A stretch of 28,584 nt of DNA. Source: Didymodactylos carnosus (lineage: Eukaryota > Rotifera > Eurotatoria > Philodinida > Philodinidae). Shown in pieces: positions 1-12,400 of this stretch. The stretch is from contig CAJNOQ010001782.1 of assembly GCA_905250885.1 (NCBI GenBank), positions 1 to 28,584 of the forward strand, given 5' to 3'. A model generated the notes under the pieces. The model saw nothing but the letters and a program-made list of their open reading frames with translations. It ran no database searches and was not told where the DNA came from. The number at the start of each line of letters is the position of its first letter. Within the stretch, counting starts at the first letter, position 1. Position numbers and translations under genes: made by a program.

Positions 1-433
1 ATTTACCTATCACAAAAGTAAAAAATATAGATTACTTAATTCATGTTTTCGCGTACTTTTCACTCTGTTCTTAAACTTCAGTCGAGGTGGAATAGCTGTT
101 AATTGGCAATCCATCTTATTTTTAGCTAAACTAATACGAAATGGTTATGTCCGACGAAGGAGGCTAGTTCCTCGCTAATGTCAGCGATACTTTTCTCGCA
201 TCGAATGTGCGGATTCTCATCGGACAAAAGTAGACCAATAAAATCGTGAGCAAATAGCGTTTCATAACCAGTTTTTCTCTATTTTGAAGTAATTTTCTTT
301 TAGTTTAGCTAAAAATAAAATGGATTGCCAATTAACAGCTATTCCACCTCGACTGAAGTTTAAGAACAGAGTGAAAAGTACGCGAAAACATGAATTAAGT
401 AATCTATATTTTTTACTTTTGTGATAGGTAAAT
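1..433. repeat. Large inverted repeat (foldback), 134-bp arms
   Basis: Bases 1..134 and 300..433 are reverse complements over 134 bases with a single mismatch (115 against 319), separated by a 165-base spacer. Inside the spacer two smaller stems nest in register: TGGTTATG (142..149) with CATAACCA (263..270), and GTCCGA (149..154) with TCGGAC (220..225). The arms start at the window edge, so the repeat may be longer and any target duplication on the left cannot be seen. Near-identity of the arms implies recent origin or conversion. It may be a foldback transposable element or the centre of a larger palindrome; no coding capacity is present. Confidence 0.9.
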
Positions 434-770
434 CAGGATGAAAACGAAGTGGTCCAAAAAAACCTTTACCTCCATTTTGTAGGGCTCGCTGAGTACTACA
501 AATGAGAGTAAAATGAAAAATTTCGGTCGGAAGCTTTTTGTACTAAGGGACCTGAAAGTTGGCTATTCTCAAAAAACGGCCCTCCAAGAAGGGCTTCGTA
601 GTCAGAGAGAAAGATAGATATTGAGTTAATTCTTTTTCCATCAGATTAGGTACTTCTTCAGCTTCAGTTTCATCTATAATGAAAGAACTTTTCCTTTTCT
701 TTTGCGTTCAAAAGAGCAGAGTATCCGGTTGTTCTTACGAATCGGCGAGGCTAAACATTTTGCTTTGCAG

Positions 771-1213
771 ACAGTGGCTTAGGTAAAAAAGTTGGCAGAA
801 AGTTGCTGCTGGAAAAATGTCACAGATTTTGCAGAAAGTCCGAACATTTTTTTTTGGAGAGGACAGCCCCCGCTCCCACAGTGTGCATTTTTGTTCAGAG
901 CAGGCAGACATGTAATTTTGATTGTTGGGACTCGTCTCTTTTCGCTTAAAAATGACTTTCGAATACCCAGAAACTCATAGTATTCAAAAATAAACAAATT
1001 CGAAAAACTGGCCGAAAAAAAGCATTCTGGCACAAACTTTGTCCAAAAATTTCATTGAAAAGTTTTTTGCTCTAAAATTAGATATTTTATACATTACTCA
1101 ATGCAGTTTAGTGCACTGATTTCAAATATGACCTTATTTTAGAATAAAAGTGCTCCTTAGCCGAGAAGATGGAAAAATACCGGAAAAACCAAGGTTTTTG
1201 GAAAAGCCACTGT
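771..1213. mobile_element. Possible decayed hAT-type element
   Basis: ACAGTGGCTT at 771..780 is mirrored by AAGCCACTGT at 1204..1213. The similarity continues imperfectly for about 15 more bases inward. CAGTGGC-type ends are common in hAT transposons. The flanks do not show an 8-bp duplication, so it may be decayed or a coincidence. No transposase is encoded. Confidence 0.25.
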
Positions 1214-2107
1214 GCGGTCCAGGAATGTTTGTGCTAATTTGCGCTAACTCTTATAGTAAAGGGTAGGTAGAAGAACATTTTGACAAAGTTTTGTAGAATT
1301 TGGGCCCTCGCTAACTTTCGCACACTTACTTTACTAAACATAGCCGTTGGGAAAATCACTTAGAAAAAACTTTTATTTTTTTCCTCGAAGATCATAAGTC
1401 CAAATTAAGAAATATTTTCACAGATAGATACCGGACGGTGTGCAGATCCAGAATACTTATTGTGTTTGTCTATGACGTTGTTCACTTTTGTGAAAAATTA
1501 ATTTTCTCAGAGATAGCAGTGTTTTATCGGTAATTTTTCATAGCGATTTTTCCACACTAGTTAAGTTTAGTAACAAATTTTCTTATGCCATCAGATATGT
1601 CATATAGAGTATGTCTTGAAATATACCTGGCACTATTTGGATCGATGAAAAGTCGACGTTCATTTTTTCAGCTAATGTTTGCCTGGATGCACATTGGGCC
1701 CCGCCCCTCCGTTAATCGGAAACCAAGCAGAAGAGATAAAATACTGAATGTCGTTTTCTCATTTTCGACCATTTTGTGGTAGCTGACCTACTCTTGCAAA
1801 AGTAGTAGAAGAAGTTTTTAATATCAGTATTTGTACTACTCGAGATGATCTTTTGCGTAGTATGTCAGACAGTGGTGTAAGCTCTTCAGACGCTGGGAAA
1901 AATAACGTCAACGTTTCTTCATTGTAAGAGAGATCAAAACTTGACATTCCTAAAAAGGCATATAGAATATGATTTTTGCACAATTAGTTGGAGGCTTTTA
2001 TGTAATTTTCTATGACTTACACGAGAAGAGTATCGACATTTTTACGGCTTTGATGTCATGTAATGATGGACGGATCTGAATGGAAATAAGGCGCCCCGCA
2101 CATCTCT

Positions 2108-2143
2108 ATACAAGATCTTCGAGCATCTTGCGAAATCTTGTAT
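2108..2143. repeat. Hairpin (ATACAAGAT / ATCTTGTAT)
   Basis: A 9-bp perfect arm is continued by TTCG/CGAA after a one-base bulge, closing a 9-base loop. It sits in a short segment with repeated ATCTTG words (2113..2275). It may be a local structured repeat; function unknown. Confidence 0.5.
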
Positions 2144-2400
2144 GATGTAACGATATCGTAAGACAAAATTTTACAAGAATCTGTAAAAGCCGATGAATAA
2201 AACCTTTTTTGAAATTTATAAGAGCTTTCTTATAAAATGACCTGATTCCCTGATTCTTGAAGATTCTTGTGAAATCTCGTTGCCTAAAGTACGTTTGCTA
2301 TCGCATATATTTCTGTAACTGGAGTTGAACGCCAGATGATTTCTAAAAATGATGCGCATGATAATTAAAACGGTGAAAGCAATAGATTCGGACCAGTTCC

Positions 2401-4327
2401 GGTTCTATAGTTACTGCTTTTTGTGCGAGAAAAGGCTTGAAGAGGGAGCATTTTCACCTTGAAAAACAGAAAATCAATTTAGAACGACAAAAGGCGGCGA
2501 ACACTGGAGTAGTTCTTAAATAAATTGTTAAAGAATCTCTTATTATTAATGCGACAACATCTATTTCGAACGAATAAGAAAACTATTTCACTGTTAGGCT
2601 GTCTGAAGGGCGTTCAAAGATATTGTGATAAAACTTAGTCAAAGTTTTCTTATAGTTAGATAACAAAGTCATCATCAATCATCAGATAACAAAGTATATT
2701 GATTCAATAACAACAATAATGATGTTTTGGACTTTTTTAGTATGGCTCAATTTCGTCCACCGCGAGGTATCAAACAACGATGATGAATAAACAGTATACG
2801 TCCAGTAAAGATAAATCATCCGTTCGTTTCTCTCGTTCTCTGTATGTAAATGAATAGATTAAAATGGCATTTTCTGTTTTTACTTTTTTTGTTTCACAAG
2901 GAAAAATAAATTAAAATGATAAGGATTCTTAGCTTAATTATCAAATTTCTTTAAAAAACATTCTCTTTAATGATCAATTCATTGTCATAACTGTTCTCTA
3001 AATCGTAAACGAATATTCTACGGTTAGTGAGAAGAAAGATTCATTCAAAGCCATAGTCACTATAAATACAAATGTTATCTATTTTATTTATTCAAAATGT
3101 CACAGACAAAAATATTCTTGCTTCAAATTATTTAACTGTTTTTTTCGTTTCAGAACATAGTGAGCATGTTCAAAACATACTTGTCTAGAGGATAACGCTG
3201 TCTCTTTTAAGAATTAAAAAATTGTAGTGGAAGTTTTCTTTTGGAAATGAATGAATAGAAAAGAATAGAGTAAACTTTTTGTCAAATTATTTACAACAGT
3301 CAAGTGAAATTTTTTCGCTCTTACATTTTACTGAAGTTGTCATCAAGCATATACGAGGTATACTTTCAAGAAGAAGAAAAAAATATTAGAAGAAGAGGAA
3401 ATAATCTTTCTTTAATAAACAAGCTGAATTTTTATAAAAAATATGTCTAGCATGAGAACATTTCCTTCTTTTTTGTCTTTCGGGAGACAGAAGAAGGATG
3501 TTCTTCTGTTGTCATTTGAAGTAAAGAATAATATTACCTTTCCACCTATCAATGTTAATATGAACGTTTTTTTAACAAGGCGTCTTTCTCCCTCCCTATA
3601 CTTGTTTATGTGTAAGTTTAATTTTATCGATCTATAGTCGAATCTAAAAAATGGACTCGCGACCTTCAACAACGCACAGTCACATTGCTTTGTCATAATT
3701 ATTACTTTTTTTTAAAGATCAACATTGTTAGCAGTCAAATATTAAAATAAAAAAATCGATCAAAGACGAACCAATTATGAAAATGAATTTGTTATTATTA
3801 TTCTGACAAAAGTAAACGTTACATATATAAAAAAATTTCTTTTTTTCTCTCTTTTTCCTGGTTGTCAGAAACGAACAAACACGTAGAAAGAATAAGAGAG
3901 AGAAAGAGAAAGAGAGAGCGAGAGAGAAAAGAGAGACACAATTTACTTGTCAAAAAATTACTATTTCGTCAACACATTCATAGAGAGAACACACCGAAGC
4001 CATAAAACATTTTTTTTTTATTTGAAACAGTTTGCAGAGAGATATAGCCGCTATATAGAATAGAATAGAAATAAAAGATAGAATCTGCTGCATTGTAATA
4101 TTGCACCTAAATAAAAGAGAAGAAGGAAAAAAGTATGTACCTTATTATAGTTTTTTGAATTCTTTCCGAAGACACAGATACAGACACACACATATAAACC
4201 TTTTCTTCTTTCTTTTCTTTTCGTTCCATCGTTAGAATTTGTGCGTGACCGCGTAGCAGAGAGAACAATATTAATGTGTGAGTGTGTATGTATCAATACT
4301 TATACAAGAGAGAGAAAGATACAAACC
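2401..4327. other. AT-rich upstream region of cpo
   Basis: No gene is recognised. The stretch holds poly-T and poly-A runs, a purine-rich GA tract near 3892..3935 and scattered ATG-poor open frames. Promoter and 5' UTR of the long cpo form should lie in its 3' part, but no TATA or initiator element could be assigned with confidence. Confidence 0.4.
3892..3935. repeat. Imperfect (GA)n tract
   Basis: A purine-only stretch of GAGA and GAAA units about 0.5 kb upstream of the long-form start codon. A pyrimidine-rich tract at about 3838..3857 could pair with it. In flies GA tracts are often GAGA-factor sites; whether that applies here is not known. Confidence 0.6.
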
Positions 4328-4372
4328 ATGTTCACATATGTACAACATAATAAATATATTCAACTGATTTAA
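4328..4372 (+). other. Upstream ORF in the 5' leader of exon 1
   Basis: An ATG in a favourable context (ACCATG) opens 14 codons, MFTYVQHNKYIQLI, and stops at a TAA 54 bases before the main ATG at 4427. It lies in the same frame as the main ORF. If the transcript starts upstream of 4328 this uORF could lower translation of the long form. Whether it is transcribed cannot be told from sequence. Confidence 0.3.
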
Positions 4373-4426
4373 CTTTTATTTTTATTAAAAATAAGTGAAA
4401 AAAAAAAATTAATCATCCGTTACAAT

Positions 4427-4882
4427 ATGAATATGGCATCAACAACAACAATACCTAATGCTGCTCAATATTTAATTCAATCGCAACCATCAACAAATAA
4501 TAATAAATTTATCTATAGTAGTTCATCATCATCAACAAACGGTTCACATCATCCTATATCAAATATCAATAATCTTCCACAGCATCATGTAAAACTCGTT
4601 AATCATTTAAATACAAAATTTACATCATCATCACCTTCATCATCGACAGGTTCTTCTTCATCAACGATATCACCATCGTTACATTCCACAACTAATTTGA
4701 TGAAACCTCCGTTATCAAACAATAACAACAATAATGACTTTAACACATTAACAACAACACAAAACAATAATGGAATGGTAACAACATCGTTGACAGTACA
4801 TGATAATGGACTTAATGGAGATGCTGGCAGAAGTTTATCGCAAAGCATGGATTCAATTAACAACATAGGAATTGATGACGAG
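4427..4882 (+). CDS. cpo: cpo exon 1 (long N-terminal form), 152 codons
   Basis: An ATG opens a 152-codon exon ending GIDDE, followed by donor GTAAAC at 4883 in phase 0, so the next residues are [10 protein letters not shown] of the RRM exon. The start is the first ATG after an in-frame TAA at 4370. The peptide begins [16 protein letters not shown] and is low-complexity throughout: serine runs, Asn-rich stretches and Thr/Gln repeats. This looks like an intrinsically disordered tail, as seen at the N-terminus of many Couch potato isoforms. No catalytic motif or signal peptide is visible. If the exon is not spliced, the frame runs ten codons further to a TAA at 4913. The reverse-strand open frame over the same stretch is only an antisense shadow of the Ser/Asn repeats. 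Confidence 0.85.
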
Positions 4883-5995
4883 GTAAACAAAAAAAAAACA
4901 AGTTTTTTAAACTAATTTTTCTAGAACAGGAGAAATTTTATTTTATTCAGTTTTAGAATACCTATGAAATAGATGAAATAAGACAAAAGATTGAGAAACT
5001 ATAGTATTCCTTATCATTTTTCTCACACTTTTAATATTAATATTACAAAGAGATAGTAAAAGGTTGTTTGAAGACTCCAATCATTGCACAATTGTTTCAT
5101 TTGTTTATATTAAAGAGCATACATTATCATTTATGACGTTAAATTAAAAATTAGAATACATTGATTAGCTGTTGCTAAACACTTAGATCATTATAAAGTA
5201 TAAATCATTGTGTTAATACTAGAGATCTGCACGGACAAGATTTTTCTATCCGTGCCCGTCTTTGAATTTTTTCGGATAAAACCGATGTCTGCCCGTGGAT
5301 AAAAAAATCTGTAGTGTGATAAAAAAACAAACATTTTAACCACATATTTTCTTCATATCTTAACGAAAAAATTTTCTCGTTTGTACATCATGTTCTTTTA
5401 TTGGCATATCTTTTGCTACCTATGCTTCATTCATAAACAATTCATAGTTTGAATTTATTTGTTATACAAAAAGTTTTTAAAAACCTGTGTCCATCGACGA
5501 GAACAAGAGCCTGTCTATGCACGCAGACAGCAAGTCCCGTGCCTGTGCAGACCGCTAGTTAATACGTCTCAATAGTATGCCATTTTGCCATTGTAGAGTT
5601 CTTGTCAACAATAGATAAAAAAATTATTGATTACTTAAAATATGTGACATAACATTTGATTGTTAGCATATTTTGCGTTATCTATACCTGTTGTTGCTGT
5701 TATGTTTTTTTTAAATTTAATACAAGATTTTAATCAAAGAATCTGTTCTTGTTCGAAAATATTAATTATTTTATTGATTAATATATGAAGAGCTATATCT
5801 ATAGACTCTCGTAAAGATGATACAACAAATTTTTTCTCTATTTTCATTCGAAAAGCGCATTAAGAAAAAGAAAATGTCTTGTCGATTTTCTTTATTTATT
5901 GTCTTATAATGAATTTGTTCTGGATGTTGTGTCGTTACGAATGACCAAATATAAATCATGTTTTAATTTGTCATTCTTATTTTTTTTATATCCTA

Positions 5996-6040
<45 letters not shown>

Positions 6041-9000
6041 GAGGAAGAAAGAAAAGAAAGAAAACAAAGTAATAGTATTAATAACATTTATAGAGAGTTT
6101 GAACTTCGTGAATGAATAAATGAAAACGAAAAAAATTTTTTTCCTTTTTTTTTTCTTCTCTTCTTCTCTCTATAGAATTTTTTTAGTGTTTGTTCGAAGA
6201 ATAATGTTATTAACGTTTTAATCAATCAAGAAAAAAATATGACAATGATTAGGGAATATACAGTAGACAAGAGAGAATAAGAGGCGTATACATACACACA
6301 GGGACACACACACACACACACATACTTTACATACGCATACAGAGATATACTCAAATCGAGTAAAATCAATATTTTATTTTTTTGAAGAGATGAAGTGGAA
6401 CTCATATTCATAACTTAAACAATTATTGATTTATGTTTTCAAGTGTAACAGTAATACTCTACTCGAGAATCGTCGATGAATTTATTAGAAAAAAAGAAAA
6501 TTGCCTGTAGGATATTATTAGATACAGATAAACTTTTGTTTACGTTAATAAATGGTTATACAAATGAGAAGAATCTCTCATAGTGAGTTCATAAAATGAT
6601 TGACAAAATTAAAAGATTGTCTTTTATTTGAAGACTATTTTAAATTTAGTTAAAATTTTCTGTATAAATCTTGGGGAAAACTTCTTTTTTTTGTGTGTTT
6701 TGAAAATAATATACTCCAATTTCTCGTTGTCAAAGAAGTAGATTAGAAAAGAACTTTCTTGGTTTTATTTTTTTTGTTCCAAATAGACTTCGTTATCAAG
6801 TAATAAGAAATAGATGTTTTTTTCTTGTTTTTTTGCTTTTCAGACTCTATTTTAAGAAGAAAAATAAAATTTCTCGGTAATGAAACATTTATTTATATTC
6901 AATAAAAAGTGAAAAAAAATAAAAATTTATTAAATTAGATAGATAAAAAATTGTCTATTGAGAAAATTATAGTCTTTTTACCGCGAAAAACAGGAGAAAA
7001 AAAAAGTGAAAAAAGTAGATGTTTGAGTAATCAACCGTACAAACTCTTCGAATTCAAGAAGAAAACACAATTAGACAATAAAAGAAAAGAAATTCAAGGT
7101 ATTTCTTACCCGTACGTGTTTTCACACTACTATTTTACGGCAAATTTAAGACAAATAGAAAATATTCTTATTTCAATTTGATGATATGTTATATGTTCTA
7201 TATTTCAAATAGTACTTTAAATAAATCTATAATAATAGACATTTTCTTTTCTGTTCAATAAGTAACATTGTTGAGATGGTAAATAAAAAATTGATTGACA
7301 TGATATTTTGTAAAACAGTCTTAAAACATAATTATAATTGTCAAATGACTCATATGAAATATCAATTATTTTCATTCTTCTTTTTTTGAACATTTGTTTT
7401 ATTGTTGTCCTTTTTTTCTACTTTCTTCTTATTCTTCTTCTTTTTTTTTTTTGATTTATTTAATCTGTAGCAATTAGAATAAATGAGCAGTCTGCAAAAA
7501 CCGGAAAAGGTAATTGCAAATCTATAACAGGTTTAACAAACACGTATAGATCTTATTCTAAAGGGATATATTAACTGTAAATATGATCACGCAGAGTAAG
7601 TCTCTCAAGTATTAATAAGAAGGAAAAAAAAAAAACAAGAAGAAAAAGACAATGTCGTTTTTGTTCTTTTTCGTTCAATCAGCAAAATTATAATCGATAA
7701 TCCCACTACTCATTCACTAACATGAACAGAAGATGATGACTTTGTTTGACGGGATAAAGGAGAAAACATTCATTTTTTTCTTCTTTTCTTTCTCAAATTA
7801 AGAAATAAAAAAATTGAACTAATTTTCTGTACAAAATGAAAATATATAAAGGTTGAAGTTGTTATGTTTTTTTTTTTTTATAAAAATTTGTATCATTAAG
7901 AAATAAATTATGTTTTCTACATCAATACCATTGACCATAACTTCAACAATTTCTTCTACTCAAAACAAGTAGGTCGGTCACTTTATTTTTTTGGATAATG
8001 AACATATTCAATGATTTCAATTTCAAATCTTTGTCAATAAAATGAGATGAGCTGAATTAAGTGAATAAATTTTATCCCATTTATTTTTTTTTCTATTTAC
8101 TATTAATTAAATCTTGACAGTGTCAATAGTCATGTTTATTATATTGCTTGTTGTGCTATAAATTTATATTTATTTAGTTAAATACACTCAAATTTTTATT
8201 TATCTAAATTTGTAACAACTATATTTAGCTCGTTGTGTTAACCTTCGTTTGTTCATATACTAATATTTAAAATTATAATTGTAAAATTTCATCTCTAACA
8301 ATAATTAAAATCGAGACTCTGTTTGACAAAATTTTTAACCCTCATTTCTCATTTTTCATATAATATAAACATGAGAACGATACATTTGATTTCTAAGAGA
8401 GGAATCATTGATTTTTTTTTGACCATTTGTTATTTTTCGTTTTCTTAAAAAAAAAAAGATGATGAAGTCTGGATATTGTCCTTTTAAACATACACACAAT
8501 TACTAGTCATTCTGATAAATTAAAATACAAAAAGAATGTTAAAACAAATTATTACAAAATGACTGAAACATATGGAACTAATGGTCATATTTGAATATAG
8601 TTTTGTGTTATGGTTTTTTAAAGGTTAACAGCTTGTTCTAATGGTATATAATTAGTAATGACAACATTTACCTAATGTTATCGATAGAATAGAGTTATTG
8701 TTGTATAAAATGAATTGTCTCTTGTATCTAATTGCCATGGGGCATGTTAACTCTTTTATTTCTTCTTCTTCTTCTTCTAATATATTAGAAAGAAAAAGAG
8801 AAGTTTTTTATTTTGTTTTTGTTTTTTTTGTTTTCTTTTTTCTCTTAATTAAAACCAAATAAAAATAAAATCGATATCAAATAAAACTATTCTTTGCTTT
8901 TTTTTTTTATTAATAGTATTCATTAACACTTATCGAGCATCACTTAACGTTTTAGTCTACCGTATAGAAATCTGAATAAATAATTTGATTTCTTATTACT

Positions 9001-9446
9001 GCTGGCTATTATAAATTGAACTATTTTTTTTTTCTTCTTCTTCTTCATCTTCTTGTCATTCAGATCAACAGTTTGATTTTTGTCGCTTCTTCTTTCAATT
9101 TTCTTCTCTTTTTTCCCCTTCTTCTTAATAACATTCTACCTTGTTGCAATTGTTAGTTCTTAGTAGAATAAAATGTTTATTATTTTAGAGCAAATTTTGT
9201 CAAAGAAAAGAAAAAAAAAACAAATGTTTTCTTTCTAATAGCTAGATGATCATTAGAATAGTTCAAAATCTACGATGTTGTGTGTGTGTGTGTGTGTGCA
9301 TATAAATTGTGATAAAAATTTGCAATAATCTGAAATAGAAGTTCGAAGAAGGAAGTTTTGTTCGTTTACTTCCTATACACGAGAAACAATCTATAGACAA
9401 TGGCAACTCTATCTTTCGAGTCCTAATTATGTATATATATATATAT

Positions 9447-9482
<36 letters not shown>

Positions 9483-12400
9483 TATACACTTTGTGTATAT
9501 AATGGAAATGTATTTTTTTTTGCTTCATGTTTTGTTCTTACATATTAATCGCGTTTCTCTAACGTAAAATAGTATACAATAAATATATGAGTAACTTCGT
9601 TGACAAATTTAATAAGTGTATGAAGGAGAAAGAAGAAATGCGCAAGTTAAAAAGGAAAAAAAAAAAGAACAAATAAAAAACAAACATATTTTTATTAGCT
9701 TTTTAATATGTAAAAAATACGACGAAGCTCGACTATCATTGGTTTTAAAGAAGCTCAACGATTTCAACGTGTCATATGCTCGAAAAATGGTTAACATAGA
9801 TTTTCAGAATTGGTCTCATATTATCAACGATCAGACTTTGTAGATAAAGAAATATTTGTGGTTAAATCATTGGACACATAACTTTCGATTTAAAACCATG
9901 TTTAAGAAGAATACCTTCTGAATTTCGAAATTTTGACATTAAATGAGGTCTCTTCCGTCATAATATGTATTGATTGATCATTATCTCATTTTAAAAGCAC
10001 AATTTCTCAGTTTTCTTCGAATTCTTAACGGAATCAGATGGTTTTAAGCAATTTTAGAGTAAAAAAAGCTTTTTTTACATGTTCATTAAAACACGAGATT
10101 TTTTTTTGAGAGAATTTTTCCTTTTTTTGAAATAGAAAGTGGCTAAGAAAAATTGTGTTTTTTTTATGTAGTTTCAATGGATCGGTTTACCGTTATATGT
10201 TAAGAATAGTTAATATCATTTTTATTATAAACAAAACAACTTTTGATTATTGTTTGAGGGCATGGCTTTGAGGCAATTATTTTAATTGTATACCCTCACA
10301 ACTAAATAAAATCACAAGAATGAAATACAATAGATAAACATTTTGCATATCTTCACGAATTAAAAATATCCAAAATACTTCACTATTGATACAAACATTT
10401 CGGTAATTCATCAGTTTTAGTATATAAATAAATTGATAATAGTTTATTTGCTACATTTTCATTCTATTTAATGCCATTGTTTTGGTAACTAAAGCAATAT
10501 GACGATTATTCTATATATTATTAACAACTAATGTCATACACGATTCCCTATAGCAACTATTTGATAATCATAATCTCACCAGAACATCACACGAGAATAA
10601 TCGCCTTCATGAATATCGATTAACGATGATAAATAAGCATTTAATATTACATATGTACAATGAACAATTAACTTCATTGCAAGTTACTTGTTGTTGCTTT
10701 AGTGCATTAAGAACGACATCTTTTAAATGATGCATATTATACTACAAATATATTATTAAAAACAGTAATTAGTTCAAAAAATTTTAATACAATTTTGTCT
10801 TAGAAATGAAAAGTTTAATATTGAAAATTTTTCTTGTCTCTTTTACGCTTATGTTTGAATCTAGAGAAATAAGACAAAACAGTCGAATTTTAGATCAACT
10901 AATTTTGTCGTCTACACACATATAACTATGTTACTATCAAAAAATGTTGATATAATTGTTTTGTATAACTAAATTTATCATAGGTTTTAGTAACACTGTA
11001 TTATAGAGAATGAAAATGTAAAACGGAAAAGGAAAAAAATGTTATATTTTGTATATTTTCTTAAATTTATCTAGAAGAAAAATAAATTGAAATGTACTTT
11101 TACTTAAAAGAAAAAATTGACATAATGAATAAATAATCAATATGTATGCTTCAAGGCAAAATTTTTAAATGATATATATACCTTTCAATCACAAAAGCAT
11201 TTTACGTGTTTTTGAGTCGATACTGAAATAGATGGGATTATCATTGTTGTTATTATTACGGTCGTCAAAGACAAAAGAGTACGAACACCGAAACACAAGA
11301 GAAACTAATTCCATTTTTACACAATAATGTACTCGATATTCTACTCTCAATTTCTCTTTTTTTTTTTTTTGCTCTAATCAATGTATAGTGTATATGAATA
11401 ATTATTTTCACTTCGTTGAATAGATTTTGAAGAATAATTTTACTTTGTCGAAAATAATAACTGACTTTGTTATACGTGTGAGTATCGCGAAGAAAAAAAA
11501 CGTGTACATCTTTTTCCTATTTCAAAATATCAAAATTTATTTTTGTTTAAGTTTAAATATTATTGCATTGTTTTGATATTGGCACAATTCATTTTTAAAA
11601 AACTGGATTGTCCTGTAAATTCAGAATCGGCAGATTTGAGGTATGTATCATTTTCTCATTAGTCATTCAAAAACGATGAAGGCATAATTTTGAATATGTC
11701 AAATAGCGATTAAAAAAAAAATAGTCGATTTAAGATAAGCATAAGTTGAACAAATGAACATGTGAAGTATTGATTATCGAACATATTTTTCTAAATGATC
11801 CGTTATATTAGAAAAATATAGACAAAACAAATTTTGTATTAAAACTACTATCTCACACAACTGTAACTATCGTTTAATCAGTGATTTAGTTTAATATGGC
11901 ACATTAGACATAGATGCGCATCAATGCCAAACTTTTGCTTTTTTCAATTAGTATTTTGCTTTTTCAACGTCTGTTTATATATGAACACCATTAGTACATT
12001 CAAAATATTTCAAACGTCTTTCTGACTTTATCTTTTTCGATCGAAAACAAGTGCTGAAGAATTGCCACATTAAAAATTTTTTTCAAAGGTTTATGGTAGA
12101 ATGTTAGTGTACAAGAGTCTTGTAATTAATATTGTTTATATTCCTTAACTAACTCGAAATCGACTTCGTGTTCGTAGGTTGCTCAAAGTCTTTTTTTGCT
12201 AAAAAGCGCTTGACAAACGCTTTTCTATTTTTTAAGTTGTTCACCATAGTTTAGATGTTAGGTAGTTCCATTTGATTCAATTATCTGTGAATTGTATCAA
12301 GTCTTTTATTATTCAATCGGCTCACACGGAGCACTTTTGCTGAAAATCTCGAAAATGCCTTTTATACACAAATCGTGATCACATTAAATCATTGATAATA

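Larger units (their letters stand above)
434..2400. other. Less AT-rich, gene-free stretch
   Basis: This stretch is visibly richer in G and C than the rest of the window. It holds several 60-85-codon open frames on both strands (779..1033, 792..980, 1585..1782, 1759..1983), none with a recognisable domain and some overlapping each other antisense. Together with the adjacent foldback it looks like old repeat or transposon-derived DNA. I see no supportable gene. Confidence 0.45.

Noticed and set aside
2742..2784. Short frame MAQFRPPRGIKQR after an acceptor-like TTTTTTAG
   Set aside because: The possible donor GTATCA is phase 1 and cannot join the RRM exon in frame; too short to call otherwise.
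4603..4890. 95-codon reverse-strand frame rich in Asp/Glu/Val
   Set aside because: It is the antisense shadow of the Ser/Asn-rich exon 1 repeats.
6951..7181. 76-codon Lys-rich open frame on +
   Set aside because: It has no ATG start, no recognisable domain, and its purine-rich composition explains the lack of stops; the only good internal donor is out of phase with the RRM exon.
7261..7280. ATG directly followed by GTAAAT (single-codon first exon); a similar case at 20284
   Set aside because: A one-codon exon with modest signals is expected by chance in 17 kb of AT-rich DNA.
7910..7968. Ser/Thr-rich ATG frame ([12 protein letters not shown]...) ending near GTAGGT
   Set aside because: The donor is in phase 2, which would shift the RRM exon out of frame.
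11584..11638. Open segment before a good GTATGT donor at 11639
   Set aside because: In the needed frame there is no ATG between the upstream TAA and the donor.
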